Assembly: GCA_024741835.1 (NCBI GenBank)
Contig: JAENRP010000138.1
Span: 1-64,000, forward strand
Reading direction: 5' to 3'
Source: Diplocarpon mali
Taxonomy: Eukaryota; Ascomycota; Leotiomycetes; Helotiales; Drepanopezizaceae
Length of the DNA stretch: 64,000 nucleotides
In this document: positions 24,530 through 36,829 of the stretch, piece by piece
How positions within the stretch are numbered: the stretch's first letter is position 1
Layout of the letters: each line of letters starts with the position of its first letter
Position numbers and translations under genes: made by a program
The notes under the pieces: model-generated
Seen by the model: the letters and a program-made list of their open reading frames with translations, nothing else
Databases searched by the model: none
Told to the model about the DNA's origin: nothing

Positions 24530-25500
24530 ACTGCCCCCTCCCTCTTATAACTCCTCCGACCCCTCCTCCTTTGCGCTTAAGGAGACGAGCTCTAACTCTA
24601 TTCTAAAGCTAGAACTCGCCTTTTAAATATGCCCCTGCCTAGAACGACCTTAACCTCCTCTTGCCGCCGCTGGCGCCGCCTTACTAGCTGCTGCGCCTAA
24701 CGCTACCCTCGCTATTGCAAGCCCCCCTCCCTTTATAAGAGACTCTGCTACTATAGCGGTCCGCTCTATTAACGCAGTAATAGACCTTAAGAGGCCTAGT
24801 ATAGTTCGATTAGATTACTCTAACCTCGCTAGCTAAGACTTAATAAGGTCGCCGCGCTCTTATAAGAAAGTTAGCGATCGATTCGATACTAATTCGGGTT
24901 TAACTTATAGCAACTATCGCCTAGATCCCCTCTAGCTAGCTTACTATAGCCTTAGCTATAAAGCAAAGCTCTATAAAGCTAGCGCGCTTAAGTTAAGTGC
25001 GGCTAATCAGAGCCTTTGCACTAGTTACTAGCAAGAGGTTGATAAGAATCCAGGCGCGCTAGACCGCCTCTTAATAGAGCATCTTACGGTTCTTTGCTAA
25101 AACCGCCTGAGCATTATTATTATCATTATCGCTGCTATTATCCTCCTCTTGCTACTAGGCAGCCTTCCCCTGCTACTCCTTAAGGGCCGCGGATAGCACT
25201 GGGAACTCCTTACTAATATAGGAAGGAAGCTATAAATAAGTATTAGCGCAATTAGAACTTTAGACTCGATTTAGAGTACTTATAGGAATGCACTCCGCCT
25301 TCTACTCCTAGCACTAGTAGCACTTCTTACTATATTCTGATTCAAATTCGCACTTATATATAATATTGCATATAAGGCGCCGCACGCACTAATAGTAATA
25401 AATGCAATAGGCCACTGCAAGGGCGCCCGATAGCAAAGGGATTAGTACTACGCGTATTAGATGCGATTCGACCTTAGACTAGGGTAAACTTACTTATAGT
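24530..25500 (-). pseudogene. Antisense Cys-rich accessory ORF of element C1
   Basis: This is an unrecognised frame opposite in direction to C1 gag-pol, between chromodomain and 3' LTR. Read right to left from about 25500, it gives a Cys cluster with codons at 25350-25352, 25320-25322, 25311-25313 and 25290-25292, i.e. C-x9-C-x2-C-x6-C, with further Cys upstream near 25360-25410. An E/Q-rich helical part follows (KEFPVLSAALKE), then an acidic E/D/N tract near 25100-25150, then a long helical tail. Stops are TAG/TAA fitting Gln or Trp. C2 conserves the same frame, Cys spacing and acidic tract. The island is GC-richer than its surroundings. C-x2-C-x6-C recalls one half of fungal Zn2Cys6 domains; a nucleic-acid-binding role is inference. 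Confidence 0.7.
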
Positions 25501-25774
25501 AGTAGTAGTAGTAGTAATTGTTTCTACTACTATGCATTAGCCCTACGCTATAGTAGTAGGAGTAAGGGACCTATACGATTATATATAGTTATTATACTAA
25601 GGAAGGAAGATCCTATAGAAAGGAAAAACAAATTTAAGTGTATGACGCGACTTATACTAAACCAAATATAGAATAGTACCATTTGTATAATAATGCATTA
25701 AGTACGCTACTATACGAAAATCATCACAACCTACTAACGCTTAAGGGCAAGCGTTCTTAAAGGGGGAAGGGTAG

Positions 25775-26081
25775 TATAACAATTGCACCTCTACTTGGTG
25801 CAATTACCTAAGAGTATAGCGTTTTAAGGTTTTGCAATCTCGATTTAATATAGGGTTTTTTTAAATCGACCTTAAAAGTGCAAAAGGATATTCTTATATA
25901 ATATTATATAAATGGGCAATAGAGCTTCTAGCTACTATATATATAAGGAAGAAGGGCTCTCCCTTAAAGAGGGTTCTCTAACTTCTTCGTTTCCTTCGTA
26001 TTAGACCTATAGAATACGCCTTTTGCACTACTTCTTGCTCCTATACTTGATCTTGCACTTCGGCGGTTCTGTGTCGTTATA
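25775..26081 (+). repeat. C1 3' LTR
   Basis: About 307 bp, reverse complement of the C2 LTRs. It is preceded by a purine tract (about 25760-25771, aaagggggaaggg). It ends in ttata next to D2 sequence. Confidence 0.9.
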
Positions 26082-28013
26082 TACCAGTTGCTAAAGGGCC
26101 TAATTTAGATTGGCTTTTATTATAGCGTCGGTAGGGTTGCTAGCGCTATTGATCTAACGTATCTTTATAAGCTCCCTATTTTCGTACGATTGTTGAATAG
26201 CTATTATATCGATTATTAATCGCTTCTCTTTTGTAGTGCCTAATTTAATAATACACTTATATAAGGAGAGGGAATCTATATATATAATAGTAGGGAGGCA
26301 GGGTAGACTCAGCTTAGCTGTCATTATATCGATCGTTATAGCTATAGAAACTAGTATATTAATACCTGCCACTATGGCATACAGTTCGAAGGCTAGTATA
26401 GCTTTTATCACTCTTTTACACTTCGTTAAGCTGTAGTATAGAATATTGCCTTTTAAAGTAAACTGCGATTCTCCTTTCTCTTTAATAGCTAGTACGATAA
26501 TATAGCCGATCTGCGAGCTTAAATCCTTATTATTAGTAAAAGATCTATTAATAAATGCGAATAGCTTAGCGTTTTACAAATTAATAGCAAGGTAGGTTAG
26601 GCCTCTTTTAGGGTTGTTTCGAATCTATTTGAGTCGCTTATTCAGATTCTTTGCATTTTGAACTATCGGATCCTAGTATTAGGCTATAGCTAATAAATTG
26701 AAGGAAGCTTTTAGCTGGCAGATTGTAGTTAAGTAAGCTTCCTTTGCTCTTTACTTTAGGTATTATTACTTATAGCCCTCTTAAGAAGTGTTGATTAGTT
26801 CTAGCCTTTAGCCTTAGCCCTTTTACCGCATATATACTATATCCCCTTCTTAGGAAATAATTCACCTATTGAAAGCTAGTGATTTAGTGCTTAATAAGTG
26901 TTGTATTAGCTTTATAAGGAATCCTACCCTTTTGATCTTATCCTTTTCCTTTTTTAAGAAGTCTGCTTCTCTAAGTATTAAAGTATTATCCATTTGTATT
27001 CCTACTATACTGAAAAAGGGAGAAGTGCTTAAGGTTAATAATAGATAAGGGTTATAAGTTGAGTTGGCCATACCGAGATTGCTGCAATAGTGCTTATAGT
27101 AGGTGCTAAACTAGTGATTTCCTAATTTGGGAATGCTATAGAGTAGTAGCACTACTTTAAAGACTGTACTTATAGGGAATAGCTTAGCGATATCTCGTAG
27201 GGGAAATACAAATATATCGCATAGTAGCTTCGAAGCTGCCTAGGTGTATGCTTATATAATGTCCTATAGGCCGAGAATGCCCTTCTTGCCCTATTCTTTA
27301 AAGTGTTCCCGGATTGATATTGAAAGTGATATTAAAAGGCGTTAGCTTGCTTATTAGATTATTAGAAATTAGGTGATTATGCCTTCTTCTTTTTTACTAG
27401 TATTGTTCTAAGCCTATATAATTAGGCGTAATTTCTCGAATGGGTGATTTGTCTCCTTCTCCTTTATCTTATCAACTATTTTCGATTTGAAGATCCTTTT
27501 GCCTTTTATAGTAGGGTCATTTTTATTTATTGGCATAAATACCCCCTTGTTTATCAGCCCTTAGTACTCCTTTAAGCGAGATTGCTAGAAAGGGCGCCTA
27601 GGAGTAGTAATCTTGCCTTCTACCTATAGTTTTCGTAATAGTTCTTGGTCCTTATTCTCCTTTATTAGGAATACCTCTGATTTGGCCATATATAGCTTAT
27701 CGTTTGCTTTAAAGGATATTTATATCTTAGTATTATAGTTGTTATCGATTGTAGGAAGGCCGGAAATAGGCTTAATAAAGGGAACCTTTACTCTTGGCGA
27801 TTGCTTGCGGTTATTAAGTTGCGGCTTAGCTAAGCGAGAGGGCTCTACTTCTTTATTAACGTCAGTTGCGTTCTACTCCCTTTCAATGGTCGTTTGATAC
27901 TTAGGTTTAATTCCTTTGGTTTCCTTTAGGCAGTTTTCTTTATTATCGATTTTGAATGGACGTACGCTTGTCGATCTGAAGTGCCTTATTCTGCCGCCGA
28001 TATCGACTATATA
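26082..28013 (-). pseudogene. D2 RNase H, RT and integrase C-terminus
   Basis: Equivalent to D1 17913-19845. RNase H is recognisable (VYIDSL replaced by IYIDSLSLYKCI at about 26240-26290). The RT catalytic box near 26960-26990 reads MDNTLILREADF, with the second Asp changed to Asn. An open 69-codon piece lies at 26862-27071. The segment ends at the C2 insertion, just past the start of the integrase C-terminal arm. Confidence 0.9.
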
Positions 28014-28319
28014 TGTAACGACACAGAACCGCCGAAGTGCGAGATCAAGTATAGGAGTAAGAAGTGGTACAAAAGGCGTATTCTATAGGTCTAATACGAA
28101 GGAAACGAAAAAGTTAGAGAGCCCTCCCTATAGGAGAGCCCTTCTTCCTTATATATATAAGTAGCTTAAGGCTCTTTATCTATTTATATAATATTATATA
28201 AGAATATCCTTTTACACCTTTAAGGTCGATTTAAGATAATCCTATATTAAATCGAGATTGCAAAACCTTAAAACGCTATACTTTTAGGTAATTGCCTAAG
28301 TGGAGGTATAGCTATTATA
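28014..28319 (-). repeat. C2 3' LTR
   Basis: About 306 bp, beginning tgtaacgacac and ending gctattata. It is followed on the inner side by the polypurine tract of the minus strand (about 28321-28335, cctcctccctttg on the plus strand). Confidence 0.93.
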
Positions 28320-28604
28320 CTACCTCCTCCCTTTGAGAACGCTTGCTTATAAGCGTTAGTAGGTTATGATGATTTTTGTATAATAATATACTTAGCGCAT
28401 TATTATACAAATAGTATCATTCTATATTTAGTTTAGCATAAGTCACATTATATACTTAAATTTGTTTTTCCCTTTATAGGATCTTCCTTCTTTAGTATAA
28501 TAACTATATACAATTGCATAGGTCTCCTACTCCTATTATTATAGCACAGGGCTAATGCATAGTAGTAGAAATAATTACTACTACTACTACTAACTACTAT
28601 AAGT

Positions 28605-29570
28605 AAGTTTACCCTAATCTAGGGTCGAATCGCATCTAATACGCGTAGTGCTAATTCCCTTGCTATTAGGCGCCTTTGCAGTGGCCTACTGCATTTATTA
28701 TTGCTAGTGCGTGCAGTACCTTATATGCAATATTATATATAAGTGCGAGTTTGAATCGGAGTATAGTAAGAAGTGCTATTAGTGCTAGAAGCAAAAGGTA
28801 GAATGCATCCTTATAAGTATCCCAAATCGAGTCTAAAGACTTAGTTGCGCTGACATTTGTTTATAGCTTTCCTCTTATATTGGTAAGGAGTTCGCAGCGC
28901 TATCTACAGCCCTTGAGGAGTAGCAGGGGGAGGCTCTTTAGCAGTAAGAGGGGGACGATAATAATAATAACGAAGACGTGCGTGCGGTTTTAGTAAGGAA
29001 CTGCGAGATGCTTTATTAAGAGGCGGTCTAGCGCGCCTGGATTCTTATTAACCTCCTGCTAGTAGCTAGCGCAAAGGCTTTAATTAGTTGCTTCTAATTA
29101 GAGCGTGCTAGCCTTGCAGAGCTCTACTCTATAGCTAAGGCTATAGCAAGCTAGCTAAAGGGGGTCTAGGCAACAGTTGCTATAAGTTTAATCTAAATTA
29201 GTATTAAATCGATTGCTAACTTTCTAATAAGAGCGTAGCGACCTTATTAAGTCTTAGCTAGTAAGGTTAAAGCAATCCAGCCGAACTATGCTAAGCCTTT
29301 TAAGGTCTATTACTATATTAATAGAGCAGACTACTATAGCAGTAGAGTCTCTTATAAGAGGAGGGGGGCTTGTAGTAATAAGGGTAGCATTAGGCGCAGC
29401 GGCTAATAGGGCGGCGCTAGCAGTAGTAAGAGGAGGTCAGGGTTATTTTAAGTAGGGGTATAGATAAAAGGCGAGCTCTAGCTTTAGAATAGAGTTAGAG
29501 CTTATCTCTTTAAGCGTAGAGGAAGAGGGATTAAAGGAGTTATAAAGGGGGAGTAGTAGGCCTAGTGTTA
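28605..29570 (+). pseudogene. Antisense Cys-rich accessory ORF of element C2
   Basis: Second copy of the antisense frame of family C, opposite to C2 gag-pol. Cys codons at 28744-28746, 28774-28776, 28783-28785 and 28804-28806 give C-x9-C-x2-C-x6-C, and an upstream C-I-Y-Y-C-Q-C lies near 28690-28710. Next come GKEFAALSTALEE (near 28885-28925), an acidic D/N/E tract (EGDDNNNNED near 28950-28980) and a helical tail (AWILINLLLVASAKALIS). In both copies the acidic tract varies in residues but stays acidic, which supports this strand over the hydrophobic reverse reading. Stops are TAG/TAA (Gln-like). No intact start or end can be fixed; the right end runs into a T-rich tract and an assembly gap. 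Confidence 0.7.
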
Positions 29571-29608
29571 TTATTTTTATATTTTTATTATTTTTCTTCT
29601 TTTTTTTT

Positions 29609-29621
29609 NNNNNNNNNNNNN
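29609..29621. other. Assembly gap (13 N) in a T-rich tract
   Basis: Flanked by a T-run; the same place in C1 has the 4-N gap at 24486-24489. It is likely a homopolymer assembly problem. Confidence 0.9.
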
Positions 29622-31160
29622 TTATTTACCAACCTATTTTGCATTCGGCCTATTATCTTTTAAGTGACTATAATCCTCTATACCACTTTCTTAAGCCTTT
29701 AGCTAAGCTTATAGGTTCTAAGGTAATCTTAGCTTTATCGGATTAGCCTAATGAAAGTCGTAAATCTTATATAAGGATCTTATAAAATTTAAGGCGCAAT
29801 ACTAATTTGAATTAAAGTTATAATTAGTCTATTTGACCTAGTACTTTAGGTTCCCTTAAGATAGGTATACACTTAGTATCTTAAATACTTTATACTTTTC
29901 TTACCTTGCGATCTTTTCTATAGTAGGCTAAGGTTGTTCCTAACCTAGTAAAGGGTTCTGCAGATCTTTAAATAGTAGCTCTAGTGCAAAGATATTATAT
30001 ATTATAAAACCTATAAGTAGCTTGATCTAATATAAATTGCCTACCTTTTTAAGAACCTTAAAAGGACTATCCTATTAATTAGCCAGTTTCCTACTAAGGC
30101 GGTAGTTCTTAAGATTTTTTATTAAAAGGTAGATTATATTTCTAAGTTTCTAATCAATCTCCTTTTAGTATTAATTTATAGATTTACGCATTTTCTCTTA
30201 AGCGCATTCCATATTACCTTTTGCTACTTCTTAGGCTAAGTGCATCCTCTTTACTACTAGCCTAGCCTTTGCTTAATTTAATCTCTCCTATAGGCTAAAA
30301 GGTTTTAGAAAGATCTAGTCCTAACTTATCTAAGGTATAACTCTATATTTAAGCTAATATAAGATTATACTAATAGAAGCGTAAGGGAGGGTAGATTGCG
30401 TATAATCTATTAATAGAATTAGCTTACTTTAATTATCTTAATAGTAATTAATAAAAGGCTATAGCTTTAAATTAATATACTTATTTATAATCTCTATTTA
30501 GCTGTTAGTCTCTTTATAGTATATTATAAAGAGTTTAATCTTAATACTAATAATATAGTAGAACTCTTTTTAAAATAAGAAGACGAATTAAGGGCCTTAG
30601 TTTAAGGTAATTGTCTCTAGAGTATAGCCGAATCGATAAATCTATTGAATAAACAATTAGGCAGTTCCTTAAGCGTTAATATCTTTTTAATAAGAGATTA
30701 TAATAGCGCTTTTACTAAGTCGGTCTATAAAAACTAAGATTCGATTAAAACTGTACTTATTAGGAGGGAAATCTTTAAGATCCATATATAAGTACTATAT
30801 AAGATAGTTAGGAATAGGGAGGAGCTATAAGAGGCCTTATTATTTAATTATCTTCAAATATGAGAATTGACAAACTCTATAATTTGCAATAAATCTTTTG
30901 CAATCTGAACCTATTCTAACTTAATAGTATTTTAAAGCAAATAGCTAATAGGTCTTTAAACTATTAGGGTATACGCTTAAAGGTTAGTTATAAGCTTCTT
31001 AAATTAGATGAGTATATAAGGGAGTATTATAGCGTATGCAAAGACGCTCTTTAAAGTAAAGCAATCTGTCTTTTAAAGAGTAGTTCTTAAGGAGGTTGGT
31101 GCAAATCTCTTAAAAGGATTTGCAGTTATCTTAATAAAGCTTCTTAATCAAATTAAAGGA
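29622..31160 (-). pseudogene. C2 integrase with chromodomain
   Basis: Reverse-strand counterpart of C1 14795-15810 plus 23806-24485, here uninterrupted. The junction around 30250-30300 shows the target site that D1 used in C1. The chromodomain region is at about 29740-29910 and the catalytic core at about 30400-30800. RIP stops throughout. Confidence 0.87.
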
Positions 31161-33560
31161 ATCCTTAGGTCGATTTAAGGTCGAATCAAGAGTATTAGTT
31201 AATATTAGGGCAAGGGTGCCCTTAGCAGATTCGGTGAGAAATTTATTAGCTAGTTTAATATTAATTTAGGTATTTAACTAGGTAGGAGAAAGCAAAACTT
31301 AGGATCGGCTATCTAGCTTCGCTTATTTGTAAATTAGCATATCCTACTTTTAGTAGCTAAGAATATCAGCCTTCTAGTTGTCTTTACTAAGAGTATATAT
31401 AATTCGAAAATTAAAGTCAGATAGAAATTCTATCTATTAGTACTATTTCGCAGTTAGAACCTTAGTAGTTATAAAGTACTTAAGGGAGCGGTGATTTAAG
31501 TAAATATCAACTTGCTCCTTAAGTAATATAAGCTTAGGTCTCTATTTATAGTAGGATTTAATGATAGTAAAGAGTTCCTTATTATATATTTCCTAATTAG
31601 GTTCGTAGCTTAAGAGCACGTGCAAATAGAAGCCGATTAAGTACTATTGCTTATCAGAGTATTATTAAGAAAGTACTCTAGCAATAACGCTATTAGAAGC
31701 ATCAGTTTCCAGCTTTATAAGCAAGTTAGGGTTAAAATAGTAAATCTACTAAATTGAAAGCAATTGCTTATAAAGCTCTTTAAAAGCGATTCGGCACTCT
31801 TCTATCTAATTCTAAGGTACTATTAGTTAGGTTAAAATAGAGAGGGGTTTGGCGATTAGCCTAAAGTTGCAAATGAATTATTAGTAGAACTTATAAAATC
31901 CTAGGTAGGACTTTACTTTAATAATAGTTTTTAAATACTTTTAATTATATAATAGTTCGACCTTTTTAAGGTCTGGTTCGATCTTAGTTATTATTAGAAT
32001 GTATTTAAGATATTAAGTTTAAATAATATAGAACTCGCACTTCTTAATATCTACTTAAAGGCTAGCCTTTAAGAGTCGTTTTAATACCTTTTTAATATGA
32101 CCCTAGTGCTCTTTAATATTCTTAAAGTAAATTAAAATATTATTTAAATATACTATATAAAAATCATCTAAGTAATTTAAAAGAATATCATTTATATACT
32201 GCTAGTAAGTACTAGGTCTATTACAAAGGCTAAATGGGAGAACCTTGCATTTATAGGATTTATATCTTATTTAAAAGGTAGTATATTCCTTTGATTTAAG
32301 GTCCATTTATATCTAATTAAAAGCGGCCCGAATATCTAGTTTTATAAAAATCTTAGCTTTAGATACTCGCCCTAAAAGCTTATCTATCCTTAGGATTAGG
32401 TAAGCGTCTTTCTAAGTTAGTGCGTTTAGCTTCTAGTAGTCTATATAAAATCGAAGGCTACTATTAGCCTTCTTTATAAATAGTACTAGCGAAGCAAAGG
32501 GGCTAGTACTTGTCTTAATAAAGCCTTTATTTAAATTCTTAAGTAAGTACTTCTTTATAATCTTAAGCTCTTTAGTAGATTGATAGTAGAGGGGCAAATA
32601 GGCATTAGGCAAGGGCCCTTTTAGCTATATCTTATAATTATAATACTAATAGGGAGGAAGGGTATTTGCATCCCTTTTTAAAAAGGCTTATCTTAAAGAT
32701 CGGTACTATTTTAAGAGTCGATTGTTAATTAGCTTTTTAATATTAGGATTCTTAGGCTTATATCTTTCCTTTAAAATCCTATCTACTTTATAAATACTGG
32801 TTTAAAAGAACTTAGTCTCCTTACGCTTTATATTATAATAAAAGGCGTTAGCACTAATTTTGTAAATAGGAACTGCAGCTTTAGGGCATTTGCGAATAGG
32901 GTTAGATTATAGTCGATTTATATTAGACTATTTCCTTAGATCTAGCTTAGTTATAAGTAAGGGCATTGGCTTAGTAATAGCAATAGGGATCTTGCGCTTA
33001 GTTAAAGCTATTAAATTAATATAAGACTATCTTCTATTAATCTATTAAGCTTTATCTATAGCTATTTCCTATTCTTTACAATTGATATTAGCTTAATAAT
33101 TAGATCGGATCTAAAGTCTTTTAAAAGAGAGAAGATAAATGACAATTTCCTTTGCAAATTAAGGAGATAAGGGATAATATAAAGGCTATACAAATTGGTT
33201 TTCCTTTAAGTTAAATTTAAATTAGAATTAGTATATCCATTTAACTCTAATAATAGCATTATACTAGCTTAAGTCGAGAATAACCTAAGGGTAGTTATAA
33301 ATATATCTTCTATTAATTATTAAGTAAAAGCATATATAATGCGTAACTTGCATGCAAATGGTATTTTGAAATCTATAAATAGGAATAGGGGCTGGAAGAG
33401 AAAGAATTTTAAAGCTAATCGCTTTTAAAAGATGTATAAAAAGGGAACGATTTAAAAATAGGTAATTAAAGGCTCTAGTATCTACTAAAGCTAATAATAA
33501 TACTTTAAGTCTATTTATACTAATAGTATAAGAGGTTAGGAATTGCTTCCTTCTTATTAA
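31161..33560 (-). pseudogene. C2 protease, RT and RNase H
   Basis: Matches C1 12545-14790 on the opposite strand. The RT catalytic box near 32130-32160 reads YLNN, so both Asp are lost. RNase H lies at about 31200-31690, and the RT N-terminal block (A-D-G-S-L type) at about 32440-32620. The protease remnant is near 33470-33500. Confidence 0.88.
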
Positions 33561-35200
33561 AGAGTTAAGATCTAGCTTTAATAAGTTGCACTTTCGCAGG
33601 CCTAAGTAGGAGTCTTTTCCTAAGCCTTTTTATTTTCCTAATCTTCTTCTATTTTAATCCTATTTTTAATTAAGTCTAAAGTCGGATTAGCTTCCTTTGC
33701 ATCTTTTAAAGTATTAATCTTATTTATAAAAGGGCACTTAATCTTATAGTGATTAATTTTATTATAAGTCTAGTAAGTAGCTTGCTTAAAGGGTAAAGTA
33801 AGAGAACTCGCCTTAATTAGTATATCTTAATAAAAAGGGGTAGTCGGCTTTAGAGCTAGTGGCCTAAATACTCAAGTGGTACTTCTAGCGCTCGGACCGC
33901 AAGTAGTCTTATTAAAGAGCGAACCGGATATCTTTTAGTATAATACTAGAGTTGCCTTACTTTTAATCAAAGGGTTAAGAAGTTAATTGCTTTAGTATTT
34001 AGTATTAAGGGCGTTTAATTAATTAATTATAATAGTATAGTCCTTCCCTTAAGAGGCCTTAGCTAAAGCATAAGTAGCTTTAAGCTAAGGGGTAATCTTA
34101 TTTTATATAAAGAAGAACTACTTAGATCTTAAGACCTCTCTTTAAATTATAGCAGATTAGAATCGGGCCTAAAACTAAGGGAAAGTTTCTTTAAAATAAC
34201 CGGCTTCTCTTATATAGAAGTAATAGAAAGTGGATTAAAATAGGTCTACCTCTTAGCTAGTTAAAAAGTAACTACTTAGTAGCTTTACTATTTCTTAATA
34301 GTTCTGGAAGGGGTTAGTCTCTAAGAGGTACTAAGGTTTGAGGTATATTTAGGCTTATCTTATAATAAATCTTTAAATAAGGGCTTAGTAAGCTTGCTTA
34401 TTTAGATATAAGTCGGCGTTAATTTGCAATTAGTCTCGGACTAAAGCTAACTACTGCTTATATATTAAAGAGGTCCTATTATTAAAAGGGGTGATCTTTT
34501 TAATTAGCTGGATTTTTAGCCGTTTTATATTTATATCGACTTCTAAAGGAGGCTAGGTCTTACTTTATTAAAGGTAGGTAGATTCTCGCTTAGTAGTCTA
34601 ATATACGCGCTAAGCCGTCTTTTGGCTTTAATAAGCTAAGGTCTTTAGGCTAAAGATAGCTTAGGCAATCCTGCTAATCTTACTTTGCAATTATCAATTA
34701 GATTAATCTTAATATTATAAGGATTCCTTTAAACCTAAGACTATTCTTTATAAGACGTTTAGGTTCGAAAAGTCTTATTTATCTTAATTGGCTTAGCTAT
34801 AGTATTATAGTCTTTTGCCCTTAGCAGCAGAGGAAGGTCTGGCCCTAGGGGCTAAGGTAGGGGTACTCCCTATGGAAGCTGGTTCTTTAAACGAATTAGG
34901 TATATTCTAGGTTTGCTGACTTCTAGCTAATAGGGAATTTATTTTACCGATTTTAATTTTAATAGTAATTCGGTTAAAAAGGGGTTCTATAGAAAAAGGG
35001 TTCTAATAGCGTAGTGCTTTCCTAACTTCTGCCTATAGCACTTTTATAAAAGGAGTAGTTAAGAAAATCCAGCTAATAAAAGCGTTCCTCAATTATATTA
35101 ATTAATAAGCTATACTTAAGCTCTTAGTTCATCTAAGAGATCTTTAGGATCCTAACTCTATCGAAAGTCGAAACAACTGCAAATCGATTTTCAAAAGGGG
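33561..35200 (-). pseudogene. C2 gag
   Basis: Collinear with C1 gag. The CCHC zinc-knuckle remnant lies near 33730-33790, decayed as in C1. There is no uninterrupted frame of note. Confidence 0.75.
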
Positions 35201-35250
35201 TAGGATATTATTAAAAGCTATCCTTAGTAGAAAAGAACTTCTTTATTTAA

Positions 35251-35554
35251 TATAACAATATAGAACCGCTAAAGTATAAGATTAAGTATAAGAGTAAGAA
35301 GTGGTGCAAAAGGCGTATTCTATAGGTCTAATATAAAGGAAACGAAGAAGTTGGAGAGCCCTCCCTATAGGAGAGCCCTTCTTCCTTATATATATAAGCA
35401 GCTTAAGGCTCTTTATCCATTTATATAATATTATATAAGAATATCCTTTTGTACCTTTAGGGTCGATTCGAGATAACCCTGCGTTAAATCGAGATTGCAA
35501 AACCTTAAAACGCCATACTCCTAGGTAATTGCCTAAGTAGAGGTGCAGCTATTA
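35251..35554 (-). repeat. C2 5' LTR
   Basis: About 304 bp matching 28014-28319; the inner end is RIP-decayed (tataacaatata where the partner reads tgtaacgacaca). The outer end ttaca is followed by the atata duplicate. Confidence 0.93.
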
Positions 35555-35559
35555 CAATA

Positions 35560-36250
35560 TAGGTTTCGTTCTCTAAGCCTAGGAACTCGAATGGGCCTAT
35601 CTATCCTCCCTTCTCTTAATATACTAATACTAGGTCTTTCAGCCTTAAATCGTGGATATGAGTGGTTTTAGGGCTATTCCTTATGTTTAAAGCGTCGTTA
35701 ACCTTGCGAGTAGTATAGATCTTCCTAACTTCCTTTATGGCCTTCTTAATTATTACTGCCCTTTGTTCTACTAATAGATTTAGTAGATTTAGTTCAGTTA
35801 GCCTTAGATATGCCCCGAAAATGAGTAGGGTAGGAATCATCCTATTAGGCCCTGCTATATCGTTGACTGCTTTAATAGCCATTTGCAGCCTCTTATTATT
35901 GCTTAATCAGGGGTGTTTAGCTATTATTATCTTAAAGGCACGTCTTAGAGGGCGATAATACCATTCGACCTTGCCGAAAGAGTAGTGTGCCTCTATAGGA
36001 ACTAGTTTAAGGGTTATTCCTATAGATCTTAAAGAGCTTTTGAACTCTGCTGAGTTGAAGTTGGTGCTATAGTCGTATATTATAAAATTAAGAGGTTTAA
36101 TATAGGTATTTAGCTAAGCTAATTTAAGGGCTCGAAATACTGCGTCGGCCGAATATGCTCCTATTCCCTTTTATAAGAACCTTGCGGCTTTAAATCCTAT
36201 CGCTTTATCAACTATATAAAGGGCGTTCCTTTTACCGAATTGAGTAATAT
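35560..36250 (-). pseudogene. D2 integrase, C-terminal half
   Basis: Equivalent to D1 19850-20535. An 88-codon stretch without stops (35616-35882) carries AIKAVNDIAGPNRMIPTLL and EVRKIYTTRKVNDAL, the integrase C-terminal arm typical of ascomycete copia elements. The catalytic glutamate and second Asp regions follow to about 36110. E is inserted at 36250, close to the first catalytic Asp. Confidence 0.92.
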
Positions 36251-36445
36251 TATTAAGATAGGTGATACAGCTATCACTCCAATGTATTATCATATAATGC
36301 TACTGCTTAGTCAGTAGGATATTGATACGTATATAGCTATAGGGAAGAAAGGGGTAACCTTCCCCCTTTAACTCTTACTAATATATCGACTATCGACCTT
36401 TAGAAGCCTCCTTTACCTACTGCGCCGACTTACTTAAGCTTAATA
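36251..36445 (+). repeat. E 5' LTR
   Basis: 195 bp, tattaag...ttaata, matching 58080-58274. The next bases, ggttataagcc, are in primer-binding-site position. Confidence 0.92.
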
Positions 36446-36564
36446 GGTTATAAGCCTTAGATAGACCGATAATAGATTATTAACTTCCCTTAGAAAGCAC
36501 TTGCGCTGCAACTATTAGTAGGAAGTTGAATAAGACTTATAGTAAGAGGCAAGCAATCGGCGAA

Positions 36565-36700
36565 TAGGAGGTATGATTCCCTATTTAGCTAACCTGTATT
36601 GCAAAAGGTATAATTCCTTGCTTTATAACCCTTTGGTACTATAAGAGGTATGATTCCTTGCTTTACTATATTTTGTAAGAGGTATAATTCCCTGCGTTAT
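36565..36700 (+). repeat. Four-copy short repeat in the E leader
   Basis: The core gtatgattcc/gtataattcc occurs at 36571-36580, 36608-36617, 36648-36657 and 36682-36691. Each copy is preceded by a purine-rich aggag/aaagg/agagg and most are followed by cttgcttta-like bases. Spacing is 37, 40 and 34 nt. It lies between the 5' LTR and gag. Confidence 0.7.
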
Positions 36701-36829
36701 AGCTTAAAAAACCCTTTTCGATAAGAGGACTTCCTCCCTATTTAATACTTCTATAATACCTGCTATTTAATCATTTCAACTTTTCAATAGGAGGAGTGCC
36801 TTTAACCATTTAATTTATTTGATTTTTCA

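Larger units (their letters stand above)
10660..26081 (+). mobile_element. Family C chromovirus-like gypsy element, copy C1 (interrupted by B and D1)
   Basis: A plus-strand gypsy element in two visible pieces, 10660-15810 and 23806-26081, split by D1 with duplicated aggag. Joining the pieces at that repeat restores sequence matching C2 continuously. The order is 5' LTR (truncated by B), gag, protease, RT, RNase H, integrase, chromodomain, an antisense Cys-rich ORF, polypurine tract and 3' LTR. C1 is itself inserted in D2: D2 sequence starts at 26082 in the middle of a reading frame that is continuous in D1. All frames are RIP-damaged. Confidence 0.93.
28014..35554 (-). mobile_element. Family C gypsy element, complete copy C2
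   Basis: A full-length minus-strand element of 7,541 bp with LTRs at 28014-28319 and 35251-35554, flanked by target duplicate atata (28009-28013 and 35555-35559) inside the D2 integrase. D1 at about 19845-19852 shows the uninterrupted target. It contains gag, protease, RT, RNase H, integrase, chromodomain and the antisense Cys-rich ORF in the same order as C1. Confidence 0.96.

Noticed and set aside
25100..25330. Plus-strand hydrophobic frame in C1 (runs of Ile and Leu) that looks like an env-type membrane segment
   Set aside because: It is the reverse of the acidic D/N/E tract of the antisense ORF. In C2 the hydrophobic reading is lost, while the acidic reading and Cys spacing persist.
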